Below are positions 10,790 through 20,640 of a stretch of DNA of 64,000 nt, one piece after another. The stretch's first letter is position 1; each line of letters opens with the position of its first letter. The stretch spans positions 2,058,001-2,122,000 of the forward strand of contig CM062211.1 of assembly GCA_031216445.1 (NCBI GenBank), read 5' to 3'. Source of the DNA: Lateolabrax maculatus. Lineage: Eukaryota; Chordata; Actinopteri; Acropomatiformes; Lateolabracidae. The position numbers and the translations under genes are program-made. The notes below the pieces were generated by a model. The model was not told the DNA's origin. It did not search any database and saw only the letters and a program-made list of their open reading frames with translations.

Positions 10790-11560
10790 GTAAAGCTTTT
10801 CACTCTTTCCACCTCAGACTAATTGTGCAGTTGCTTGAAATGTGTACTATTTGATATGTTCCCATGCAACAAATGTCATACTCTTAAATAATACTGACTC
10901 AAATGTACATAAATGCATGCAAGCATTGCAGATACAGACATGAATGCCTAAGGCAAAACGCTTAAACTATATGCCTTAAAAGCGTAATTGCAGTAACATT
11001 AATCAAATATATGCATAAACATAAAATCAATCAGATGGAGTGTGATATTGGAAGTGACACACTGCATTTTCATCAGTGCATTCACATCAGTTCCTTCACA
11101 TTCTATTTTTTGCATCGCACACCACAATCATTGTGAGGTAAACCATGAATAGACGTTAACATGCGATTAACAAGGGAAGCAGGAATCCCCTCAGGCTGCT
11201 CTGTCAGGGATGTCAACAAGCATACTGTACATACGGAGACAAACAGGCACACTGGACGTGTATATATTAATGGTAATCACTTTAATTTATAGGTCATCAT
11301 CTTGCCATCTGAATCAAACGCAGGGACTCGTCCTGAGCTCCAGCTGCTTGTTGTAATGCTGTTAAATATGAATTACTATCCTACTTTGTTTTACCCTGGT
11401 AACCAGCTTAATTTATTGTCATGAATTTAAAAATAAAATGGCCATCCTATTTCTCTTATTGTTTTTTTCTCCCAGACTCTTGTCAGGCCACTGATGAATA
11501 TACTTAGTTCATATGAAGGGTGTCTGTAACATTTGGTTTACCTTATTTATATGACTATAT
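10790..11560. other. Unassigned AT-rich DNA
   Basis: I see no gene, RNA or firmly recognised repeat here. Confidence 0.5.
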
Positions 11561-11563
11561 GGA

Positions 11564-11640
11564 ACAAGTCAAGTCAAATTTTATTTATATTGGCCAAAAT
11601 CACAGAGTACTATTTGCCTTAGGGGGCTTTTATAGTATAG
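11564..11640 (-). repeat. Partial teleost repeat ('gtcaaattttatttata')
   Basis: It opens with two 'aagtc' units, then 'aaattttatttatattgg', 'ccaaaatcacagagta' and 'ttgccttagggggctttta', a shortened relative of the element at 6745-6965. Only the tail-proximal 75 bp survive. Confidence 0.7.
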
Positions 11641-11864
11641 TATACATTATACAAATATTATCTGACAACATAATTTAATTTCCCCATTGACAGCAGGAGG
11701 GCAGAAACTCTTCATATCTTCTTTTGCAGAATGATAACTTATCTGTTCAGACTGCACCATGGCCCATACAATAAAAAAAACATTCTCTATCTCTTAATGT
11801 TTACAAATGTAGCAGTTGATGAACTTGCATGTTTCCTGCAATTCTTGGGTTATATCCACATGGT

Positions 11865-11936
11865 TGAATGCATTTATTGTAGGTCGCTTTGGATAAAAGT
11901 GTCAAATAAATAACTGTAATGTAATGTAATGCAATT
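11865..11936 (+). repeat. Teleost repeat end ('gtcgctttggataaaag')
   Basis: The phrase 'taggtcgctttggataaaag' followed by 'tgtc' and tandem 'gtaat' units is a recognised end of a very common teleost repeat. The complementary wording 'catttttatccaa' opens the longer copy at 54865. Confidence 0.7.
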
Positions 11937-12036
11937 AGAGAGATGGGGTATGACATGCAACAAAGGCCCCCTGCCAGATTTAAACTGTGTACCCTGCAAT
12001 TACATGGTCTACGCCTTAAATCCCTAGGCAACCAGG
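11937..12036 (-). mobile_element. tRNA-derived SINE-like fragment
   Basis: The wording 'gacatgcaacaaaggccccc', 'tgccagatttaaactg', 'cctgcaattacatggtct' and 'ccctaggcaaccagg' matches a teleost tRNA-like SINE head in reverse; the degenerate 'gatttaaac' stands where a B box complement would be. A second copy with the same 'acatgcaacaaagg' core is at 60640-60735. It is degraded and not a functional tRNA gene. Confidence 0.55.
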
Positions 12037-12284
12037 CTGCATCAAGACTTCCTTGAATGGAAAAAATGTTGCCAGTGAACATAATCCTGGAAGCAATAAT
12101 GTTTCCTTCAAATTGAATTTGGCTAAATAAATATGTGGTATTGTGACATATATGCTATTTGTAGGAGACAAGGTTGCTATATCAGGTCACCGGGGTGGAT
12201 TGTCGCCCTTTGACAATGGTCATTTAGTAGTAACACAAAGCAGAAGTACTGTTGCTATGGTTACCTGCTAACCACAAATTAAAG

Positions 12285-13260
12285 TGTAATTCCAGTTTTT
12301 ACCACTTGGGTCTTTTGCAGTTTTATCCATAATTTCTTCCAGTTATAATAACATTGTACTCTCCATTTTAAAGGGACAGTCAGTGTGCCCCAAGTTTGGA
12401 GAAGATGACAGCTGTCCTTGCACAGACACCAAGCAACATACTGCTGTGGACGGGATCAGCAGCAAAACATATTTTAGTCGCTATCAGTTTAATTGTACGT
12501 TATATTTAGAATGTTTTCACCTCTTTCCCTTGCTGTCAGAGCCTGTCTGACTTTCTGACCTTTCTGACGGGGAACTGAAGCAGTTTTATCCATCTATCAA
12601 ATCTCATCTCGTCAAAGCCACCAGACTGCTTTGACAAACACAGTAATTTTACCTCGCAGAACACGAAAGTTGCTAGTGTAATGCTGCCTGAATCGGTTGC
12701 TTTGTGTTATTGTCTGACTTTTGTGTTTTAACAAGTTAGTTCGTATCCAAACAAATGTATTACGATGTTTAACAAGGCAGCGGCAGACCAGCAACTCCTG
12801 TGTTCTGCGAGGTAAAATGATTATTTTTGTCAAAGGAGTCCGACAGCTGTGAAGAGAGAAGTATAACGGCTTCAATTCCCTGTGGGAAAGGGCTGTCTGA
12901 CGTCAAAATAAGGCAGGGAATATTCTAAATAGAGCGTAGGCCTACACTTAAATTGATGTTGACTTTTTTTTACCTAAAATACGTTTTGCTGCTGACCCCG
13001 TCCACAGCAGGAGGTTGCTGAGCGTCCATGCAGGGACAGCTGTCTGCTTCTCCAAACCGGGGGTGCCCTGACCATCATCTACTGTAGGTAATAAACTGAC
13101 TATAGATAAGTACCACCCAATTCAAAGAATCCAAACTATCCCTTTAACTGCTGAGATCTGGGAACATGGCAAAGTCATTAACAAGAAGTTAGGTGGGGCA
13201 AGAAACACGAGCAGTCTGATGATCAGCTATGTTTAAACAGTTTATCCAGATAATCTAAAG
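12285..13260 (+). repeat. Family B repeat, interrupted by a MITE
   Basis: The head (12285-12350) reads 'gtgtaattccagtttttacc' and 'acttgggtcttttgcag', matching the copy at 63655 ('ataattccagtttattacaa'). The later part (13165-13250) has 'gaaacacgagcagtctgatg', matching 'gaaacacgagcattcagaca' at 63760 and 'cacaagcagtcagacgatc' at 60310. The two halves are separated by the palindromic MITE at 12368-13147, so this looks like one older element split by a younger one. A further copy starts at 18012. Confidence 0.6.
12368..13147. mobile_element. Palindromic MITE with ~320-370-bp terminal inverted repeats
   Basis: The block starts TTAAAGGGACAG and ends ACTATCCCTTTAA. The left arm (about 12368-12690) and right arm (about 12775-13147) are inverted copies. 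Both contain, in matching order, a 'gtttggagaag..gacagctgtcc' block, 'ctgctgtggacggg.tcagc', 'agcaaaac.tattttag', 'gaa.tgaagc.gtt' and 'tttacctcgcagaacac'. The loop is about 85 bp. The TTAAAGGGATAGTTTGG terminus is familiar from a high-copy teleost MITE; the superfamily is not determined, though a TTAA at each end leaves piggyBac-type insertion possible. The minus-strand frame 12612-12875 is a shadow. The arms have diverged, so it is not recent. Confidence 0.85.
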
Positions 13261-13510
13261 CACTTTATATGGAGGTCAAACCAAAAGTCTTAGTAATAAA
13301 TCCTCATTGAACAAGAAAGCTTTGATTTAGAAAAAAAAGGTAAATGTTTGAACTATGTTTGAGATGTCCTCTTGTACCCTATTCATGGGACACCTGTCAG
13401 TAAGAAACAAGCATTGTCTGTGGCCAATAATGCAGCAGTCAGCAGAGCTCCTTTTCACTCTGCTATTGCTGTATCTGGCTAAGAAGCGACTCCTCTACCT
13501 TTTGCATTGT
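13261..13510. other. Unassigned DNA
   Basis: No recognised feature. Confidence 0.5.
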
Positions 13511-13512
13511 AC

Positions 13513-13603
13513 CTTTCTTAATCAAAGCCTGTAAAAGTTGTCCAGCTTCTGGCAGAACTTGGCAGCTGCTCTGTCTGCATTTGTGAATTGAAACAGCCAT
13601 TAT
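13513..13603 (-). CDS. Candidate internal exon, unknown protein
   Basis: On the minus strand a 91-bp block lies between an acceptor-like TTTGTTATCCCACAG and a donor-like AAGAAAG/GTACAA. One frame is open across it and encodes IMAVSIHKCRQSSCQVLPE followed by AGQLLQALIKK. It would begin on a codon boundary and end with one extra base. That phase does not join directly to the candidate exon at 10615-10780, which needs two preceding bases, so they cannot be consecutive in these frames. No family recognised; a decayed exon or chance remains possible. Confidence 0.22.
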
Positions 13604-14535
13604 CTGTGGGATAACAAATCTGTTGTGTGTACTTAGTTTTTGTCTAATTGAGATGAGGATGGCTGTCATAACAAACTGCAACATCATAGGCTATGTGACA
13701 TTTACTTAATGCCACACATAATTAGCAAACATTTCACCACTCACTCAGTGTACTGTTTTGTGAGCTACTAAACGAAAGACGAAAAATAAGAATTAATAAT
13801 GGATAAGTTTAGACAGCTATGACATTTAAACATTTCAGCTCTTTATAGTGGGGGTGCACGCCCTAAAACTGTACAATACAGCATTCAAACACTTAGTAGT
13901 GTGTGTCTGACATTTTCATTATGATTTAAACAGCTACTACAGTATTCCTCTGTAACATAAGGAGTCATTTTAAACGGTAGATGGCTCAATGAGGCTCTAA
14001 TTGGAGCATGAGGATAGTTCAGTTTATTAAGAAGATGCAACCTGCGTCAGGTGCAGGGGGGTGGTCTCCCAATAGTCATTTTTAACATTAACTGAAGTAA
14101 AGACAAAGTACTGCAGCAGATTTTTTATGCCCTGAGATGAAATTTAGGAGGACTATGGCTTTGTCTCCAACATGGCTTGCATGGTAAATTCAGTAAAATG
14201 AACAATTCCACCAATAATCCATGTCATGTCCTACTCACCACTCTGCTGCTCTCATTTTCTCTTTAACACAAGTGTTTCACTAATATATTGTAGTTCCAGT
14301 TACCTTTACAGTTCCTTTTTTTTTTTTTTTTGTTATTTTAAGTTTAAGATATTCAAACTCAACAGTTCCTGCTGATGTTTTACATTAAAAGGGAGAGATT
14401 ATAGTCAGTGATTATTGTCTCTGCGTAGACTTTTAATAGTGATTTAACAGTAATCAAACCGCCCTAGAGAAACTGAGAGCAGCAAAGTGGTGAGACATGA
14501 CTTTTTGAACTGATAAATTTAGTGTTGTTGGGAAG
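13604..14535. other. Unassigned DNA with poly(T) tract
   Basis: No gene recognised. A 16-base T run is at 14316-14331. Confidence 0.5.
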
Positions 14536-14539
14536 TACA

Positions 14540-14581
14540 TTATATATATATATATAGATAGATAGATAGATAGATAGATAT
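14540..14581 (+). repeat. (TA)n-(GATA)n compound microsatellite
   Basis: A TA run (14540-14556) passes directly into six GATA units (14557-14581). It is the complement type of the ATCT tract at 1069. Confidence 0.97.
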
Positions 14582-16224
14582 TATACTGTATTACGGCAGC
14601 AGTTCAGCGATCAGATCAGAAAACAAGCAGGCTTTTTACTAAATGTATGTTAAATATATGTAGAAAAAGCAAAAAAATTGAAATAGAAATAAAGACCTGT
14701 ATTTTACACATGAGTATATTAAAGTAAAGGAAGCCACTGGCTATAACTTGATTCTTTTCAGTATTATCCTTATATTTATGTTAGTATTGATACAGTTTTT
14801 AAATTATTCTTGAGTTTGTGTAATTTAACCAGTACATCGATCCCTGCAGTGCCATATTCAGATAGTCAATTTTCTGTTTGTTTCATAATGATCCCTAATG
14901 TGTAAGTAAATATTTATTTCTAAGTTCAAACTCCTTCTTCAGTTGATCGAGGATGATGGTTTCTATACATTTTTCACTGTTTATGAGTTGTGGACCAAGC
15001 TTGTTTTCTTTTTTGAGTCACAGTGGAAATAAAAACATTCACTTCTGCACTTCACAGCAGATATGAGCACCAGCAGCCTGTTTTTCTTCTAGCCAAAATC
15101 GACTGTTGGTTTAAATTCCACAGAGGGAGGTATCCATCCTAGTTACAGAGAGATAGAAGGTGCTATAGGAGGCTTTATGAGTTTCCTGTCCAAAGCAGGG
15201 TGCCATTACTCAAGCCGTGTCAGTGCTGATCTCAGCCCCAACACTGCTGTCCCCACTGAATGAGGAGCCAAATAAAGAAAACACACACAGCTATTCCCCT
15301 GCCGATGAGGCTGCTGTGTGGGCGCTGCTAAGTGAAAAGTTATTTAGGGGCCAAGTGCCAGCTGGTGTACTGATGGAAGGAGCTGCCCTTAAATTTCATT
15401 TTGAAAGTTGTTGAAACTTTTACTAAAAAAATATGTTTAATCCTTCCTTTCACTGTCTCTGTGGTCATTAAGAAGACATTGTTTGGTTTCTGTATCTGAA
15501 TATCTGAAGACCTTAAAGTTCTTATCTTCCCAGGCACAAGAAACAAGAAGAAAAATAAGAGAAGGAAAAACCAGTGAACCAGTCACGTTTAAAAGAATAT
15601 AGCTAATTGAAGGAGTAATAATGATAACATTAGAGAAAAAAAATCACAACTCTGAACCCCAGGCGATCAGTTTTAATGGCTAGCAATTAAAATGTAATCT
15701 TTAAAAACAGCTGCAATTGATAATTAGATAAATTCCTCTATTAATATCCAAATGTTCTCTTTAACTTTCAGCATGATGTAGCAGTCCATTTGCATGGTGT
15801 TTTGGACATCACTGAAGACAAAAATATTGTGAAAGAACATTGTTATACATTATAATTTTTTTGTAAACAATCTCACCACAAAGTCATCCGTGTGTACAAA
15901 TAAATTATATTTGAACATTTACAATTAAATGACAACTTGATATACTGATGCAGATGATCTAATATGGTCAAACGTTCTAGAACTGGACCTTGTAGTGAGA
16001 CTGTTTTCTCAAACTGTGTATTATATACTGATTTATAATACATTATAAAATACAGTATATATATATTAATATATTGTACTATTTAGCACTATAATAATAA
16101 ATATATGACCTCCAAAATATAATACATATCAGTACACTTCTAGCTGCTTTATTCTGTTCTCTATTCTGATAGCATCTGCAGTATAACCACAGATCACAAA
16201 AAAGGTTCAATAGACTCCCGATCA
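14582..16224. other. Unassigned AT-rich DNA
   Basis: No supported gene. A plus-strand frame at 15217-15414 (65 codons) reads without repeats but lacks splice-site or homology support. Confidence 0.5.
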
Positions 16225-16229
16225 ACACA

Positions 16230-16231
<2 letters not shown>

Positions 16232-16267
<36 letters not shown>
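16232..16267 (+). repeat. (CA)n microsatellite
   Basis: Eighteen CA units are preceded by an interrupted 'acacactcac' segment. The minus-strand frame through it, giving a Cys-Val run, is an artefact. Confidence 0.97.
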
Positions 16268-16268
<1 letters not shown>

Positions 16269-17710
16269 TTAAGTAACTCTAGGGGTCTTTTTTCCTCAAA
16301 TAGAGGGCAGACAAAAAAATACACTAGTGCCTGAGGAAACTTGCAGGCACAACTATCTGCAAGAAAATAGAGCTCCTGGTCTTGTTCAACTGTTCAGGCA
16401 AGTTATCTAGCAAGTAAACAACAATCCAATGTATCTGACATCCTGCCTTCATATTATTTTCCCAAGTTTATGGACAATAAATAGGCCATATTAATTGGAC
16501 CAACAGTTTCTACCTGCCATTTCAACAAGTTGAGCTTCATAGGATATCATGATGGGCTAAACTGAATGGATGACTGAAAGTCTCAGAATAGCAGACCAGC
16601 TCCTTTGAGCTGTCAGGATGAATAAGGGTTTCTAAAGGTCTCTGATACAGAGATGAGATTTTCTCCAGACCATCATGAGCTTGACAAGACAGACGTCTGC
16701 AATTTCACTGTGAGACTTAATGAACTGTAACTTGATTCTTTCTGACACAGTGACATCCTGTAATTTGTCTTGATTGTTTAGTAACTAATCATGAAAACAG
16801 TCAAACCTGATGTTTAGTCTGTTTGATATAAATGTCACAGTTAAGAAATTCAGTTTCCAGCAACTGGAGAGGCACAAACTCAGGAGCTGTTTTACTTTTG
16901 TAGATTTGTAGCACTTTAATAACAGTGAAGATTCAAATAGTGATTGTTCATATTTATTATGGGACCACATACTTTATCCTTTCAAATTAACAGAATCGCA
17001 CCATTGCTAAAAATCCACTTTTGCATTATTTTAAAGCATTCCTGTGTTACAGTATGACCAAAAAAATTTGGGACGACATGATGAAAATGTTTTCAAATGG
17101 ACACTTACAGTAAACTGATTTACCACTGCTAATAAGTTGCTGCAACAGTGGCCGGTGCATCTGCAATTGGAGATCTGGAAGACAAACTTGGAACACTATA
17201 GACTGAGGAGGTAGAGAGGTTACAATAGTTTATAGGCTTTAAATCTGATGCTGCACTCCAGTTTTTAGGGGGTTACATATTAAGATTCTTATTTGACTTA
17301 TACGTCACCATATATAATATAATACCAGTTATTTCCTCCTAACACTGACATAATCTTTTTCTTAGTGGGATATTAAATATATACGTTCAGATATTTTCAA
17401 GTCTGCCTTTACAGAATGCTCACGTTCCATGTGCACACTAAGAGACAGACCTAGAAAAAATACAAACCTAGAGTTTTCAGTTAGACCTCTGTCTCTGAAT
17501 GAAGTGGGTGAAGCTTTGCTGGGAATGGTCACAGAACTCCATCTACCAATAAGAATGATAAAGGAGTAATTTGTACTAGCAGACTAACAACAGCATTCCA
17601 CATTAAACAATCATTGACCTTGCACTCCCTAAAGCCAAGCAGCATCCCTCCTTATCTGCTGCATGTATAATTTTGCTGGGCAGTTATACAAACCAAAATG
17701 TAAAGAACAG
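16268..17710. other. Unassigned DNA
   Basis: No gene or clear repeat. The stretch 17050-17280 has a transposon-like texture but no motif I can name. Confidence 0.45.
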
Positions 17711-17714
17711 GTTT

Positions 17715-17880
17715 GTCTTGAGGGAGAGGTCAATATTCTCCCCTCTCTCAAACTAGCTGGCCAGTGGCGAGCCTCGCAATTTTGCCAAAGTTCAGTCTAA
17801 TTGAACTTTGGGAGAGAGGAAGGGTCAATAATTTGTGACCAGGAGATTGCATCTCGTCCTGCTTCTCATGAAATTAATAG
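17715..17880 (+). repeat. Dispersed repeat with internal hairpin (family H), copy 1
   Basis: It shares 'gagaggtcaat', a CTCTCNCTCAAACT-like block, 'attttg', 'caaag.tca' and 'attgaact' in the same order with 54165-54310. The perfect 9-bp inverted repeat CAAAGTTCA/TGAACTTTG (17786-17794 and 17802-17810) lies inside, with weaker pairing of the flanking CTCTCTC and GAGAGAG. It is probably a MITE. Confidence 0.55.
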
Positions 17881-18011
17881 GGACGGTAACCCACCTTAAT
17901 CATGCAAAATCACATGTGAGTTTACCATGGGTCTGTAGGGCCTTCAAACTCAGACCATGGGCTCCATTTTATGATGAGCCTTGTTTGAGAGAAAAGTCAT
18001 AACAGGATAAT

Positions 18012-18450
18012 TCCAGTTGATTACAACTTATTTTCATCAGTTTGAGCATCCTTCCAGCATAGTAATAACAGTGATACGAACACCATAGTCACCAAGTGAA
18101 CTGTGGAGATCTGGATACATAGAGACATCACTCAAAATAAGTCAGATCAAGGAACATGAATTGGACAGAACTGGAAACAAGCCTTCTGGTAAGCCTAACA
18201 TATGCTGCGCTCCAGAAAACTTGGAAGTTGAGATTTTCCAAACTCCTATTAGAAAAAGTGCACTGGAATGCCACTCAAAGTCGGAGTTCCTATTTGTAAA
18301 CTTGGGGGTAATCCATCTACCCGACACGGTGAATGTGTTGTCTGACACCGCACAACAATGGCAGCACCCATAGAGATTTTGGAAATTTCTACAGGGAAAT
18401 TCCAACTTTGCAGCATAATTTTAAAGAGAAAATAAAGGTGAACAGTAAAA
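18012..18450 (+). repeat. Family B repeat, copy 2, probably interrupted
   Basis: The start 'ataattccagttgattacaa' and 'tttgagcatcctt' match the copy at 63655. The end 'aagagaaaataaaggtgaac' matches 'aagagaaaacaacagtgaac' at 63828. The interval between (about 18115-18420) is not shared and may be a second element; it contains 'aagtcggagttcctat', which resembles DNA-element debris. The overlapping frames 18142-18405 (-) and 18161-18373 (+) are incidental. Confidence 0.5.
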
Positions 18451-20205
18451 TGTACACACTAAAACACTAACAAACACTAAAATCTAATCAATCAAATATA
18501 GTAAGTTTTGTTTAAAAAAAAAGCTGGTTATTGAATTTTCTTCATAGTGTTTTAAAGCACAAAGTGTAATGAGTTCTGTGAGCAGATGAGGTTCATTCAG
18601 AATCGCTCCACTGAAAAGTTTCTCTGCCTACTGGCTCAAACACAGCAGACCACGCTTCACTGATGAAACTTTCTCAGGCACAGATCGTTTCTCAGTGATT
18701 GAAATGACAGGATAATAGTCTTCATGTAGGAAGTCTGTGAGAGTAATACCTCTCACTTAACTCCAATGTTAAGACAGTAACCACTTCCAAGATGTCCATC
18801 TATTCTCATGGCAGCACTGTTCCATACCATGTCCCACTTTTAATTAGAGCTGCCTGTCAAATCTGCCTTCATGTTATATTCCACAATCCTCCCTGCAGGT
18901 TTGCAGACTTGTATCAGTTTACATGAGGTGTATTTAGCCCAGCGTGGTGAGTTTTGTTAGCAGCATCTGACAGTGTAAGAAGGCCGGGTCTCCTGGCTGC
19001 TTTCACAGGTCACTCACCTCCTTTACTGGCCACAGAGCAGTGCAGTTATTACTTCCTGCTCGGCTGAAAAAAAGTATACAGTGAACGGAAAGAGCACTAC
19101 CTACTATCATATCCTGTGATCATAACCTGTCCTATCTGAGGGCAAGATCCATTGTGGTGCTGTGTGGTGTTCTTCCATGTTTTCATGGAATTGTTGTACC
19201 CATGTGTGTGAATGGAGGTCTGAGGGGTTTTTGCATCCCTTAATTAACATTAATTAACAGGTTCATTCTGAAAATCTTCTAATGTTTTTAACATGTTGCT
19301 GGTGCTGCAGCTGCAAGTTTATGCAAACTGTAAATATAGGCTAATTAGTACATTTCACCTCCACAGACCTGGCACTCCTCTGCATGTCTGAAAAGCCTAA
19401 TTTAAGTCTTCAAACTCCAATCAACATAAACTGATGGATATGCAAAATAAAAGTCCTGTGCATATACAGACATAAAAAAGTTATGAATATACATAACTCA
19501 TTAAGCAGTTTCTGCGCAATTTGGAAAAACATTTCATAAAAATCCTGGAAAAACAGTGCAGCATATCAATTGTGGTTAAGCAGTGGGCATGAAAATGTTC
19601 TCTATAGAGATGACAGATTATTTTTTTATTTTTTTTATATTTTGTATAGAATGTGAGCACAAAGAGTAGGAAAGGGTTAGGTGGGTATTTATAGTAATGT
19701 CCTAAAACTCTGCTACATAGCTTCAGTTAGCAATAAATCAGTAAACTCCCAGTTTAATTAAAGTTAATAAAAGTAAACATGTAAAGTCTGTGTTCTGAGT
19801 CACAATAAAGTCAATAACATAAATCATCAGGGGATCATTCAGGGATATCGAATTTGCTTAGCAAATGGCTAAAATAAAGTCCAGGGAGTCATCAATAACA
19901 TTTGAAGGGGTGTGCATAAGACTGACATGACACTTCATGAACAACTTGACATTAAGATAAGATAATCTCACATAAACATGCAATAGCAGGCCTTTTCAAA
20001 CTTAAAGAAACTATTTAGCTTTATGTGTTAACATTATATTAAACTGTCCTATGTGGTTGGTGTTGACATTAGCTGACATGTTTTCCTTGACCTCAACTAC
20101 AGTGATAGAATTTGGACTTGTCATGAAGATGTCATTAAGTTTTTATTACACTGTCAAATGCTTTTATAAGGGTGTCATGAATAATCTGATCTCAACTACA
20201 GTGGT
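18451..20205. other. Unassigned AT-rich DNA
   Basis: No gene or recognised repeat. A T-rich run is at 19621-19640. Confidence 0.5.
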
Positions 20206-20214
20206 ACACACTAA

Positions 20215-20640
20215 TTTCTCTCCAAAAGCCTCTCTTCAAATGAGCCGCAGATCAACACACTGGTCACTGTCGTAATTCGGGTAAGAAACTAATGGAAAGT
20301 TGTATGACAAGTTTGTGATTTACAGAAGCCTGCAAACACTCACGAAAAATGACCAACAAAGTTTGGGTGTCATTACGGACGGACCACCTAAACCAGGTTA
20401 TTAATTCACAATCTGTTGCCCTGACCTTCCCACTTTAACTCCACACTTTTCATAGAACATCTTTGGTTTCCATCAGAGATTCAAACTAAGCTAAAACCCT
20501 CACATTCTATCAGTGACCAAGGACACCGAGGATAAGAGAAAACTGGCTCAACAGTACAGAATCAAAGTGATTAGACATTAACTTGTTATGTGTAACTGAC
20601 CATCTGGACTGCACAGGATTACAATTATAGGTAATGGATG
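20215..20640 (+). repeat. Low-copy dispersed repeat, copy 2 (uninterrupted)
   Basis: This is the partner of 888-1490 in the same orientation and without the retroposon insertion, so it shows the empty site. Differences include small indels such as the 'gagaaaactggctca' stretch missing from copy 1. No protein-coding signal. Confidence 0.75.

Noticed and set aside
11937..12036. Functional tRNA gene
   Set aside because: Only a degraded tRNA-like head is present. Cloverleaf stems and box sequences are not intact, and the text matches a SINE.
1069..14581. GATA/ATCT tracts as a sex-chromosome marker
   Set aside because: Such tracts are common genome-wide in fish, and two short ones carry no positional information.
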